Notes under the pieces: generated by a model | Database searches by the model: none | Told to the model about the DNA's origin: nothing | What the model saw: only the letters and a program-made list of their open reading frames with translations | Translations under genes and position numbers: made by a program | Origin: Desulfobacteraceae bacterium | GTDB taxonomy: Bacteria > Desulfobacterota > Desulfobacteria > Desulfobacterales > Desulfobacteraceae | Assembly: GCA_016743945.1 (NCBI GenBank) | Contig: JADGFI010000019.1 | Location: forward strand, 1 to 64,000 | Length of the DNA: 64,000 nucleotides | Direction of reading: 5' to 3' | Part shown: positions 36,770 to 45,454 of the stretch, piece after piece | Numbering within the stretch: position 1 is the stretch's first letter | Layout of the letters: each line of letters opens with the position of its first letter

Positions 36770-37349
36770 GTTTTGGATATTGCCGTTTAAAATTAATGTT
36801 TAATATCTTGGCTCTGGTATGGTGCCTTTGTTTTAATAACCTTTTTTTTAACCCTTCCCTTGCCCGGGTTAATCGGGACATGACGGTTCCCATGGGGATG
36901 TCAAGGGTGTCGGCTATGTCTCGGTAAAGCATATCATCCATATAGTAAAGGGTCAAAACTTCTCTGTATTTTACGGGAAGATTGTCAATGGCTGCTTCGA
37001 GCATGTTTATACTCGATTTATCCATAAGGATTTCTTCTGCACCCTTTTGCTTTATATGATTTTTTAAAAATTCAATATAATCGGTTTCAGACATCCGTTG
37101 CTGGTTTTTATTTTTTTGGCAGTTTTTTAGAAAATTATTTCTCAGGATCCGCAATAACCAGGGCTTGCACCTTGAGGGCTCCTTTAACTGGTGAAATTTG
37201 TTAAATGCCATCAGATAGGTTTCCTGGACAATATCCTCCGCATCAAACACATTGCCTGTATATTTTAAGGCCACATTATATAAAAGTTTCATGTGCGGGT
37301 ATGCCAGTTCTTTAAACGCATTGCTGTATGCCGCTTGTTTGGTTCCCAT
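36759..37349 (-). CDS. ECF-type RNA polymerase sigma factor
   Basis: About 196 residues with sigma-70 regions 2 and 4 only. Region 2 shows VFDAEDIVQETYLMAFNKFH and KPWLLRILRNNFL. Region 4 shows LPVKYREVLTLYYMDDMLYR followed by the helix-turn-helix IADTLDIPMGTVMSRLTRAR. The start at 37349 follows an AGGA element nine bases upstream; a longer frame begins at 37418. The gene overlaps its probable anti-sigma factor by 11 bp, the usual organisation. Target promoters were not identified. Confidence 0.92.
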   Translation of the reverse strand: MGTKQAAYSNAFKELAYPHMKLLYNVALKYTGNVFDAEDIVQETYLMAFNKFHQLKEPSRCKPWLLRILRNNFLKNCQKNKNQQRMSETDYIEFLKNHIKQKGAEEILMDKSSINMLEAAIDNLPVKYREVLTLYYMDDMLYRDIADTLDIPMGTVMSRLTRAREGLKKRLLKQRHHTRAKILNINFKRQYPKHGV

Positions 37350-37601
37350 TTGATCATTTCCTGATTTTGCCCCTCGTTCCTCTAAGGTAATCAGAATATG
37401 GATCAATTCAATTGCCAATGGTCGTTTTCTTTTTGTATCCCGAAGTTTTTCTGGCAGGTCGGAAACAAGACAAGTGCTTCATGGCCTTTATCTTAAGACA
37501 TATTGATCTGTTTTTTTATTCCCCTGTTTTTTGCAGACGCCGGGTGAGTTCGCCTAGAAGTTCATTCTTATTCCATGGGATAACATCAGGTGTTTTTTAT
37601 T

Positions 37602-38711
37602 TTAATCAGATTTTATTTTAATCAGGGGAATAAATTTCAGATTGGCCTTTGGAAAGGGAAATTCATTTATTTGAGAAATCTGAATCCAACGATAATCAAT
37701 GGGACCTGTCAAGGCGATTTCTCCGGAAATATAGTGGCAGTAAAATACATCCATTTCAATCTTAAAATGGGTATAGGCATGTTTTATCCGGGTCAAAAAA
37801 GAATCGATTTTGACGTGAATCCCGGTCTCCTCCCTGATTTCCCGGATGCATGCAGATTGGCTGTCTTCACCCTTTTCAAGCTTTCCGCCGGGAAATTCCC
37901 ATAGCCCTCCCAAAAGACCATCCAATCGCCTTCTGGTAATGAGCAGCTGTCCGTTTTTTCGGACAATGCCCACGGCAATTGTCCGGGTGGGCACTCGTTT
38001 GGAGGGAACCCGGACGGGAAATCGATCAAGGGTTTGGGCGTTAAGGGCCGAACATAGTCCGGACAGGGGGCAATCACTGCATTTGGGAGCGGCGGGTGTG
38101 CAGACAAGAGCACCCAATTCCATCATCGCCTGGTTAAAGGTGGATGGATCTGTTCTTTCCAAAAGGGTTTGGGCCAATGCTTTAAACTGCTTGTGGGCTG
38201 ATGGTTGGTTTACAGGATGTTCAAGGCAGAACAGTCTTGCCAGAACCCGTTTGACATTGCCGTCCACAACGGCATGGCAATTGCCAAAGGCAATGCTTTG
38301 AACGGCTGCGGCAATATATTCGCCCACCCCGGGCAGGGCTAAAAATGGGGCAAACTGGTCGGGTATTTTCCCCTTAAGATCCGTTGTCAAAAGAATTGCA
38401 GCCTTGTGAAGGTTTCTGGCCCGGGCATAATAGCCCAAGCCTTCCCAGGCTTTTAAAACCCGTTCAAGGTCTGCTGCGGCCAGGTCTTTGACCGAAGGGA
38501 AGGCGTCCATGAACTTTAAATAATAGGGAATAACCGTTTTGACCTGGGTTTGCTGGAGCATGACCTCGGACACCCAGATGGCAAAGGGGTCATTGGTTTC
38601 CCGCCAGGGGAGGTTTCGTTGGTGGACCCCATACCAGGACATTAATTTTGTTTGAATGGAACCTATCATTTCAGGGGATATTTCCGTGGATATTTTAGGG
38701 GGCGGTTTCAA
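37602..38711 (-). CDS. mutY: A/G-specific adenine DNA glycosylase MutY
   Basis: A 369-residue base-excision repair enzyme removing adenine opposite 8-oxoguanine. The HhH-GPD domain has LPWRETNDPFAIWVSEVMLQ with catalytic Glu-containing flanks, the hairpin LPGVGEYIAAAVQS and catalytic Asp in HAVVDGNVKRV. The iron-sulfur loop follows the C-x6-C-x2-C-x5-C pattern (CTPAAPKCSDCPLSGLC). The C-terminal NUDIX-like part has GGKLEKGEDSQSACIREIRE, an intact Nudix box, which also gives similarity to MutT. Its start overlaps the stop of the transglutaminase gene by 4 bp, making it the last gene of a five-gene unit. Confidence 0.95.
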   Translation of the reverse strand: MKPPPKISTEISPEMIGSIQTKLMSWYGVHQRNLPWRETNDPFAIWVSEVMLQQTQVKTVIPYYLKFMDAFPSVKDLAAADLERVLKAWEGLGYYARARNLHKAAILLTTDLKGKIPDQFAPFLALPGVGEYIAAAVQSIAFGNCHAVVDGNVKRVLARLFCLEHPVNQPSAHKQFKALAQTLLERTDPSTFNQAMMELGALVCTPAAPKCSDCPLSGLCSALNAQTLDRFPVRVPSKRVPTRTIAVGIVRKNGQLLITRRRLDGLLGGLWEFPGGKLEKGEDSQSACIREIREETGIHVKIDSFLTRIKHAYTHFKIEMDVFYCHYISGEIALTGPIDYRWIQISQINEFPFPKANLKFIPLIKIKSD

Positions 38712-40786
38712 TGGGTGGGATCCTTTGATAGAGGTATTTTGGGTGGCGGAACTTGTTTGGGGTTAAAGTTTTTGATGCGGCCTTTCAAGTCTTTCAGGGT
38801 TGTGTACGGGCACTCTTTTTGGAATCGAAGTTGCACATAAAGGTTTGTGATCTTCATGATGTCCTTTTTTAGATCCGGCCTTTTTTTACCAGAAATATTT
38901 GCAAAGTCAATGGCCCCCTGGTCCGGCCGTTTGGTCAGACCCAGTTTACCAAGACTGTTGCAGAACAGACCATAGACTTGCTGCACCGGGTCGGGTCTGT
39001 CTTTTTTTAATTGAAACAGCCAAAATAGAAAGCCTGAGAATCCAGCCAGGGACACAAGGGTCACCAGGGCCAGAATTAATGGGGTCCCGGCAAATCCAGT
39101 CCATTTTCCCAGGCCCAGCTTTTTCAGAAAGGCTTTTTGTTCAAAATAGGAATATCCTGTGAACCAGGCTTCCCAGCGCATGTTGGCAGCATCCAGAGCA
39201 AAGGTTAGCTTTTGGAAAAAAGAGAAGCGTCCGGCAAAAGACTTAAGGTTGGCAGATGAACCGTCGGGATTTGTTTCCATCCGTTCCGGTGCCACGGCCA
39301 TTGTGGGATCCACCCGGATCCAGCCATCGTTTGAGTCAAAGATCTCCACCCAGGCATGGGCATAGGACTGGCGGATGGTCAGATAATTGCCATAGGGATT
39401 GTGTTCCCCGCCTAAGTATCCGCCCACAACCCTGGACGGAACTTCCAGTACATTCATCATGAAGGCAAAGGCCGATGCAAAATGTTCGCAATATCCCTCT
39501 TTTGATTCAAAAAGGAAGGAATCAATGGGGTGGCCTTGGGCCCTGGGGGGATTCAGGGTATAAACAAATTGATTTTTCGTGAAATAGGCCAGCAGCGCTT
39601 GGGCTTTTTCTGTTGGACTGGCTGCTTTCCCGACGATTGTCCGGGCCAATGCCCGGGTTTTTGGATTTTTAGCTGTTGCTGTTGAAATGATGCCGGCGGC
39701 CATCTCTTTTGCAGAGACCCGGCCTGATATCTGGGGGGGTATAGGGTCGGCGCCATAACCTGGTGCTCCAAGTGCTATCCCTCCGGCATTGGCAGTTGTC
39801 AGATTTTTTCTATCCGTTATCATAAAAGAATCCGGAATAAGGGAGGTGACTTCATATTGAATTTTTTGTGTCACCGGTCTCCGGGATTTCAGGGTGTGAG
39901 CGGCAGTAAGGTCTGCCCAGTTCGGGCCTTTAATTGGTCTGTCCAGGGTCATTAGCCAGAGACTGTTATGGGGCGCCAAAAGGATGGTATAGGTAAGGAT
40001 TTTTCCCGGCGGGACAAGGGTGGGGGGGAAAGGCAGGCCCACCTCCTGGGTAGTCCAGGTTTTTCCGTCAAATTTTTGAAACACCACTCCTTTCCAATAA
40101 AGTTGGTTTGCCTCTGGCAAGGGACCGCCAAATTCTGCCCGAAAGGCCGGGGTATGGTCCTGGGCCAGGCGTGTGATACTTCCCGGGCTCAGACGGTCTG
40201 AAAAACCGGTTTTGCCAAGGGATTTGTCTTGAATGCCGAACAAGCTGCCGGGAAGCCTGGGAAAGAGCAGAAACAAAAGGACCATCAGGGGAATGGCCTG
40301 GGCCAGAATTTTGCCGCCCAGGTTGACGCTTTCACGGAATCTGTCTTTGGGGGCATTGATTCGGACAAGGGCGATGGTGGTTACAAATACACTGAAAAAC
40401 ATGTAGAGAACAATGAACATGGATTCCGACCGGAACAGACTGGTAATGATGATGAAATAGGTCAAAAGCACCGTGATCATCTGGTGGCGGTGGGTGGCCA
40501 TTTCAAAGGGTTTGATGGCTGCCATGAGTGCCAGAAGCCCGATAAAGGCATCTGCCCCTAGCTGGACACGATAGGTCAGCAGCAGCCCGACAATTCCGGT
40601 AATGGCCAGCCCATATCGGACAGGGGCGCCGGGCATGGGCCATCCGGTTTTCAACCGTACCAGCATATACCCCCACATGACAAGACACCAGGCATTGATC
40701 CACAGGGGAAGCCCCGGCGTGTGTGGGGCAATGGCCACCACAAGGGCACAAATGATGGGGATAACAATGGCAGATTCTTTTGTCAC
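38708..40786 (-). CDS. TgpA-like membrane transglutaminase-domain protein
   Basis: A 692-residue inner-membrane protein. The first 200 residues hold about six helices (DUF3488-type), followed by a periplasmic region with a transglutaminase-like core (about 400-490) having the triad Cys in SKEGYCEHFAS, His in SYAHAWVEIF and Asp in GWIRVDPT. A last membrane helix (about 580-605) leads to a cytoplasmic DUF4129-like tail. Related TgpA is essential in Pseudomonas. It overlaps the DUF58 gene by 4 bp and mutY by 4 bp. Together with MoxR and DUF58 proteins it is thought to act in envelope assembly or stress. Confidence 0.9.
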   Translation of the reverse strand: MTKESAIVIPIICALVVAIAPHTPGLPLWINAWCLVMWGYMLVRLKTGWPMPGAPVRYGLAITGIVGLLLTYRVQLGADAFIGLLALMAAIKPFEMATHRHQMITVLLTYFIIITSLFRSESMFIVLYMFFSVFVTTIALVRINAPKDRFRESVNLGGKILAQAIPLMVLLFLLFPRLPGSLFGIQDKSLGKTGFSDRLSPGSITRLAQDHTPAFRAEFGGPLPEANQLYWKGVVFQKFDGKTWTTQEVGLPFPPTLVPPGKILTYTILLAPHNSLWLMTLDRPIKGPNWADLTAAHTLKSRRPVTQKIQYEVTSLIPDSFMITDRKNLTTANAGGIALGAPGYGADPIPPQISGRVSAKEMAAGIISTATAKNPKTRALARTIVGKAASPTEKAQALLAYFTKNQFVYTLNPPRAQGHPIDSFLFESKEGYCEHFASAFAFMMNVLEVPSRVVGGYLGGEHNPYGNYLTIRQSYAHAWVEIFDSNDGWIRVDPTMAVAPERMETNPDGSSANLKSFAGRFSFFQKLTFALDAANMRWEAWFTGYSYFEQKAFLKKLGLGKWTGFAGTPLILALVTLVSLAGFSGFLFWLFQLKKDRPDPVQQVYGLFCNSLGKLGLTKRPDQGAIDFANISGKKRPDLKKDIMKITNLYVQLRFQKECPYTTLKDLKGRIKNFNPKQVPPPKIPLSKDPTH

Positions 40787-41709
40787 GGGGCACCCCTTTT
40801 AAGACCAGGCCCATTTTGAGGATCGGGTCTCTCCTGCAAATTAAAAACAGCCAATGCCTTTAAACAATGGTGTTGATGGGATTTTCCCTGAGTAGGATTT
40901 TTCACAAACCCGGGCAACCTTAACCCGTATTCCATTTGCTGACCCTCGGCCGTGAGGATCATGTCGCAAAGACGGGAGAGCTTAAACTCCATATTCCTGC
41001 CGGGCATGACATCAAAATCGAGCATGACGCAGGGGCTGTCTTCTGCTGTAAAATTTTTGATAAACAGGCCTCTTCCCCTGGACAAGGCTTTCCATGAAAT
41101 CCGATTGATACTATGACCGGGCTGGTATTGTTTTAACCCCTGGAAGTCGTCGATCCCCTGGCGCAAGGTCTCCTCTTTTCCGTCGGGCAATTTTCCGCTT
41201 TGGGCTGTCCTATAAGCGCCCGGGATCGGCCGGGGATAGACAAGGCAGTTTGCCTCCACCGGGAGACGGGTGCAAAAGGTGAAAAGTCCAAAGGGGTAAA
41301 CACTTTTAAGGGTCAAAGCTTTGGGATGCAAAATTCCGCGTTCCTTTGCCAAAATATCTATTTGAAGGATTTTTTCTTTGTAAATGGTTACAAAAAGAGG
41401 GTTCTGGGGTACCAGGGAAAATGTGATGGATCGCCCCCCTGTTGCCGGGGCGTTGACATGGACAGGAAAAATGGCGGTTTGACCGGCAAATACCGGCAGA
41501 GGGGATAGGTATTGTATTTCAATCCCCACAAGGTTTTTAAAGGAATGAAAAATGGAAATCAGGGCCATACCCCCCAGCAGAAAGACAAGGATAAATCCGG
41601 CATTGTTGTTGTAGTTGATGGCGCCTAACAGCATGGCGATGAGGATGGCCAGGAACAAAAATCCATGCTGGGTGGGGAAAATGGACACCTGTTTCCGGCT
41701 CAATTTCAT
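40783..41709 (-). CDS. DUF58 domain protein
   Basis: A 308-residue protein with two N-terminal membrane helices (about 12-55 combined) and a DUF58 core. The hallmark segment is DDFQGLKQYQPGHSINRISW, followed by KALSRGRGLFIKNF. DUF58 proteins look like degenerate von Willebrand factor-type domains and regularly accompany MoxR ATPases, where they may act as adaptor or substrate. It lies 54 bp after the MoxR gene and overlaps the TgpA-like gene by 4 bp. Confidence 0.9.
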   Translation of the reverse strand: MKLSRKQVSIFPTQHGFLFLAILIAMLLGAINYNNNAGFILVFLLGGMALISIFHSFKNLVGIEIQYLSPLPVFAGQTAIFPVHVNAPATGGRSITFSLVPQNPLFVTIYKEKILQIDILAKERGILHPKALTLKSVYPFGLFTFCTRLPVEANCLVYPRPIPGAYRTAQSGKLPDGKEETLRQGIDDFQGLKQYQPGHSINRISWKALSRGRGLFIKNFTAEDSPCVMLDFDVMPGRNMEFKLSRLCDMILTAEGQQMEYGLRLPGFVKNPTQGKSHQHHCLKALAVFNLQERPDPQNGPGLKRGAP

Positions 41710-41763
41710 GGCAGGCCCTTTTGTTTATACCTGTTATACCGGAAGATCATGGATCTGGCCCCG

Positions 41764-42690
41764 TCAAACCGGGACTGGTACTCGTGAAAACAGTTCCATG
41801 AGCCTGTCCCGGGGAATTCCCGTGAGATCTTGGGCAGATCTGAGTCGATGGCCGGCTACCCAGGGCAGGATATGTTGCAGGTCCTCGGGCAGGGTATGAT
41901 CTCTGCCGTGGAGGAATGCCCAGGCCTTTGCCGCCCGGGAAAGGGACAGGCCTGCCCGGGGGGAGAGGCCGATCTGAAATTCTGGTGACCGCCGGGTAAA
42001 CCCAAGAAGGTCCTGGAGATACGCCAGGAAAATATCTGAAGAGTGGACCTGGTCTACCTGTTTCTGGACCCGGATGACATCCGATTGGCTCATACAGCAG
42101 TCAATTGCTGCCATGGCCTGGTCTGCGCCTTCTCCCTTGAGGATTTTTTTTTCGGCTTTCCTGTCTGGATATCCCAGCTCAATACGCATGAGGAACCTAT
42201 CCATTTGGGATTCGGGTAATAAAAAGGTACCGGCCTGCTCCAAAGGATTTTGGGTGGCAATGACAAAAAAAGGGCTTTCAAGGGCGCGGGTTTCTCCCTC
42301 AAAGGTGACCTGCTCCTCTTCCATGGCTTCGAGCAGGGCACTCTGGCTTTTGGGGGTGGCCCGGTTGATTTCATCTGCCAGAAAAACCTGGGTAAAGATG
42401 GGACCGGCATGGAAGCAAAAACGGCTGGTGTTCTGATCAAATACCGACATGCCCAAAATATCGCCGGGCAAAAGATCCGCCGTGAATTGCATCCGCTGAA
42501 ATTTTAAGCCCATGCATTTGGCCAAGACCTTGGCCAGGGTCGTTTTTCCAATGCCGGGAAAGTCTTCAATTAACAAATGACCCCGGGCAAAAAAACAGGT
42601 CAGAGCCAGGCGGATCTGGGGTTTTTTCCCCAGAATCACACTGGAAATCGTGTTGACAATCTCTTCAAATTCCTGGGTCATCATGGACAA
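41764..42690 (-). CDS. MoxR-family AAA+ ATPase
   Basis: A 308-residue AAA+ chaperone. Walker A is DFPGIGKTTLAK (K49), Walker B is QVFLADEINRATP, sensor 1 is in VIATQNPLEQAGTFLLPESQ, and the Arg-rich ASPRAGLSLSRAAKAWA-like lid segment is at the C-terminus. MoxR proteins work with DUF58/VWA partners, which are encoded directly downstream. It starts 6 bp after the leucyl aminopeptidase stop, so the whole pepA-moxR-DUF58-TgpA-mutY run is probably one transcript. Confidence 0.95.
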   Translation of the reverse strand: MSMMTQEFEEIVNTISSVILGKKPQIRLALTCFFARGHLLIEDFPGIGKTTLAKVLAKCMGLKFQRMQFTADLLPGDILGMSVFDQNTSRFCFHAGPIFTQVFLADEINRATPKSQSALLEAMEEEQVTFEGETRALESPFFVIATQNPLEQAGTFLLPESQMDRFLMRIELGYPDRKAEKKILKGEGADQAMAAIDCCMSQSDVIRVQKQVDQVHSSDIFLAYLQDLLGFTRRSPEFQIGLSPRAGLSLSRAAKAWAFLHGRDHTLPEDLQHILPWVAGHRLRSAQDLTGIPRDRLMELFSRVPVPV

Positions 42691-42696
42691 TTGTTC

Positions 42697-44256
42697 CTAT
42701 TTTAGTTTTCCTGTTTCCCAGTTTCGGATCAGGGTTAAAAAAGTCCTGACCCCGATACCCGAGGGGCCTTTGGGAATATAACTTTTTTTGGTAAAATCCC
42801 AGGCCGTACCGGCAATATCCAGATGGGCCCAGGGGATTTTCCCCACAAAGTTGGACAGATAGGCAGCCGCTGTGATGGTGCCTCCGGCCTTGCCCCCGAT
42901 GTTTTTAATATCTGCCACCTTGGATTCGATCTGTTTTTTATAATGCTTGTTCAGGGGCAGGCGCCACAGGGGTTCTCCCGATAGTTTGCCGGCGGCTTCC
43001 AGGGAACGGGCAAGGCTGTCGTTGTTAGAGATCAATCCTGAAAAATGATGACCCAACCCGATGATCACAGCTCCCGTCAGGGTGGCCACATCCACAACGC
43101 CGTCGGGGGTATATGTTTTAATGCCATAGGCCAGGGCGTCGGCCAGGATCATCCGGCCCTCGGCATCGGTGTTGACGATTTCCGCCGTCACTTTGTTGTA
43201 GTGATGGATGATATCACCGGGTCTGACGGCAGTTCCGCCGGGCATATTGTCCGTGGCTGGGATAATGGTCACCACGCCTATCTTCGGTTTCTCCTCTCCC
43301 ACGGCCTGCATGGCGGCAAGGACAGCTGCCCCCCCGCACATGTCATATTTCATTTCTTCCATGCCGGCTCCGGGTTTTAGGCTGATACCACCGGAGTCAA
43401 AGGTCACCCCTTTGCCCACCAGCAGAAGGGTCTCTGTTTTCTTCTCAGGCTGATATTCCAGGATTACCATTCTGGGGGGAATGGCAGATCCCTGGTTCAC
43501 CGCCAGGATACCCCCCATGCCCAGTTTTTCCATCTCTTTTTTTTCAATGCATCGATAGGTGAGGCCATGGGTTTTGGCAAGGGCCTTTGCAAACGCTGCA
43601 AACTCTGCAGAGGTCCAGCCGTTGCCTGGTTCATGGGCCATATCCCTTGCGGCACAGGCCGCAAGCGCTGAAATCCTGCCCTGGGCCACGCCTTTGCGGA
43701 CCGATTTGACCGCAGTGTTAGATGCAAATTTAACGGCGGTAATCCCGGTGTAATCTGTTTTTTTCCGGGTGACCTGTTTGTATTTTGCAAACCGATAATC
43801 CCCCAGAAGCACCCCTTCTGTAATACATTCGGCTGTTTTTTCTGGCGCCAGGGTCCCACGGGGCGGCAAGCAGATGATTATCTTCCTGGCCTTGATTTTT
43901 TCACAGGCCTTTGCTATGTGGCCTCCGGCTTCCCGCAGGGTATCACAGACCGTCGCCTCGTCATTTTTTGTTTTTGGTTCTGCTTTTGAGGTTGTCTCAA
44001 TTTTACCCAGCCCCAGGACCAGTATTCGTTTGGCAGCGGGTTGTTTTTCCCCCCCGGTAACCGCTGGGTAATAAAAGAGCTGCTCTCCTTCCTTCCCCTT
44101 AAAATCTCCCAGCTCAAAGGCCTTTTTGACCTGGGCCATGACGGCTTTGTCACATTGGGGGGCCTTGTTGTTTATCTGGGTTGCCAGGTAGACCAGAAGG
44201 TCTGTTTCAACGCTATCAGCGGGTTTGTCCGTTGTGGTCACTCGGGTTGTTTTCAT
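42697..44256 (-). CDS. pepA: Leucyl aminopeptidase (M17, PepA)
   Basis: A 519-residue cytosolic dizinc aminopeptidase. The metal-binding/active-site blocks are VGKGVTFDSGGISLKPGAGM (Lys, Asp), YDMCGGAAVLA (Asp) and the family signature NTDAEGRMILADAL (Asp, Glu, Arg). Length is typical. A GAGGTGATC ribosome site precedes the ATG. It opens the minus-strand unit leading into moxR, 6 bp downstream. Members also act as DNA-binding recombination accessory factors in enterobacteria; nothing here indicates that role. Confidence 0.95.
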   Translation of the reverse strand: MKTTRVTTTDKPADSVETDLLVYLATQINNKAPQCDKAVMAQVKKAFELGDFKGKEGEQLFYYPAVTGGEKQPAAKRILVLGLGKIETTSKAEPKTKNDEATVCDTLREAGGHIAKACEKIKARKIIICLPPRGTLAPEKTAECITEGVLLGDYRFAKYKQVTRKKTDYTGITAVKFASNTAVKSVRKGVAQGRISALAACAARDMAHEPGNGWTSAEFAAFAKALAKTHGLTYRCIEKKEMEKLGMGGILAVNQGSAIPPRMVILEYQPEKKTETLLLVGKGVTFDSGGISLKPGAGMEEMKYDMCGGAAVLAAMQAVGEEKPKIGVVTIIPATDNMPGGTAVRPGDIIHHYNKVTAEIVNTDAEGRMILADALAYGIKTYTPDGVVDVATLTGAVIIGLGHHFSGLISNNDSLARSLEAAGKLSGEPLWRLPLNKHYKKQIESKVADIKNIGGKAGGTITAAAYLSNFVGKIPWAHLDIAGTAWDFTKKSYIPKGPSGIGVRTFLTLIRNWETGKLK

Positions 44257-44357
44257 GGGATCACCTCAATATCTGAATGGGAAACATTAATATTTATCCA
44301 TTAAAATTAACATAGATGTCGATTTAAGTAAAAGAAGTTTTGGCTGTTCATGATCCC

Positions 44358-44696
44358 TTAAATATATCCGATATTAGAAAGATAGATCCACACACTTATA
44401 CCGATAATAATCAGACTCCAGTATTGCATTGGAATCCAAAATAGTGAATGTGTGGTTTTAAGCTCTATTTTTTCATTGGTTTTTGTATCAACAACAAGCC
44501 TCCCAGGTTTTTTGTTTAATCTGAATCCAAGAATAAACAGAGGAATGGATGACAATAAAAGTGCCAGGGGAAAAGGCCAGTTAGCTGCTTTGTAATACCC
44601 GGCCCCAAGACAGGAGTCTGCTAAAAATTCCATCACCAAAGCAAATGCAAGGGGGATGATAAATGCGCCAATCCCCCAGCCTTTCCATATTAACAT
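44358..44696 (-). CDS. Small membrane protein of unknown function
   Basis: 112 residues with three hydrophobic segments (about 8-25, 40-58 and 88-107) and a charged cytosolic loop containing KKPGRLVVDTKTNEKIELKT. No family is recognised; the layout resembles small predicted membrane proteins found singly in many genomes. An AGGAGAA site lies just before the ATG. It is flanked by about 100 bp to pepA and a long intergenic stretch upstream. Composition is more AT-rich than its neighbours. Confidence 0.65.
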   Translation of the reverse strand: MLIWKGWGIGAFIIPLAFALVMEFLADSCLGAGYYKAANWPFPLALLLSSIPLFILGFRLNKKPGRLVVDTKTNEKIELKTTHSLFWIPMQYWSLIIIGISVWIYLSNIGYI

Positions 44697-44764
44697 AAAT
44701 TTCTCCTATTTAATTTTTAAAATCCGCAACATAAGGACCTGCCAGCCAAAGTGGAGGGACAAGT

Positions 44765-44794
44765 CGCCAATTGCTTTCCCAAGCAATTTCGGCG
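44765..44794. repeat. Strong hairpin within a larger structured stretch
   Basis: AATTGCTT (44769-44776) and AAGCAATT (44781-44788) form a perfect 8-bp stem with loop TCCC. It is extended by CGCC/GGCG outside a two-base bulge. Further out, CCTGCC near 44740 can pair with GGCAGG near 44810, enclosing about 75 bases. There is no T-tract, so this is not an ordinary terminator. A non-coding RNA or recombination site is possible. Confidence 0.45.
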
Positions 44795-44974
44795 CTCAGG
44801 TTGCTTTTCGGCAGGATCATAACTTCTGAAATGCCACGGCATATTATCAGAGCCGATCAGAATTACAACCAGGCAATAATTATTGGGGTTCATCCTGATA
44901 GTGATTAAGCCTGAGATAATAAGGGATAATTTGAAAGGGACAATCTATATGGAGTCTGACCGTTTGGAAAAACC

Positions 44975-45266
44975 ATGGCCAACGGCATCATGGATCCTGC
45001 CTGGAAGCTCATCGACAAATATGATCTCCTGGATGCCATTGACCAATCCCTGGTTTTTTTAAAAAATAGCCAGAGCCTGCCCCCGGATTTTTCGGGATAG
45101 GCAGATAAAAGGTGTTTGTTCTTCTTGCCAAGGCTTTCCGGCCTTTAATACGGATGAGCAGATCGGAAAAATTACCGCCCAGGAAATTATCATTCATTTT
45201 TTTCCGGATATATCCTGGGAACAAATTGCGGTGGATTTGGGGATTGACACCTATCAATTTTACTGA
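44975..45266 (+). pseudogene. Remnant of a broken gene with a CxxC motif
   Basis: From the ATG at 44975 the frame reads like protein (NGIMDPAWKLIDKYDLLDAI...) to a stop at 45098-45100. In the next frame the sequence then continues VCSSCQGFPAFNTDEQIGKI..., DISWEQIAVDLGIDTYQFY and a stop at 45264-45266. Both parts look like real coding sense joined by a frameshift, so this is probably a decayed small protein of about 95 codons. The family is not recognised. Confidence 0.4.
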
Positions 45267-45272
45267 TATCAA
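45244..45272 (+). promoter_or_regulatory. Sigma-70-type promoter for the TonB receptor operon
   Basis: A perfect TTGACA (45244-45249), a 17-bp spacer and TATCAA (45267-45272) lie about 180 bp before the receptor gene. A transcript from here would carry the two hairpins near 45328-45345 and 45361-45419 in its leader. The -35 overlaps the end of the decayed reading frame. Confidence 0.45.
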
Positions 45273-45360
45273 CAACCCACGAAATCTGAGACTGAAGTCT
45301 TACTATAGCGAAAAAAAATCCCCTTTCACTGGGGGAATTTTTAAAAATATAAGTAATTTA

Positions 45361-45419
45361 AAAAACCACGAAGGTTAAAAAGGACAATTGTTCTTTTGGG
45401 CTTTCGTGGTTTTTTTTTT
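45361..45419 (+). promoter_or_regulatory. Long CCACGAAGG-type terminator-like hairpin in leader
   Basis: A 12-bp stem (45361-45372 with 45403-45414: AAAAACCACGAA / TTCGTGGTTTTT) encloses an inner palindromic stem (45378-45387 with 45388-45397) and ends in a run of Ts. It is 36 bp before the TonB receptor start. A weaker relative is at 10338-10397 before the other uptake operon. If the promoter at 45244 is used, transcription must pass it, as in an attenuator. It may instead be a dispersed repeat. Confidence 0.6.
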
Positions 45420-45454
45420 GTATTTAACAAACAAGAATAAAAGGTGAAAAAATA

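Larger units (their letters stand above)
44697..45454. other. Long intergenic region with hairpins and a decayed gene
   Basis: About 760 bp between the small membrane protein and the TonB receptor. It contains a strong hairpin (44765-44794), remnants of a broken coding sequence (44975-45266), a sigma-70-like promoter (45244-45272) and a long terminator-like hairpin (45361-45419). No intact gene is supported. Confidence 0.6.
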
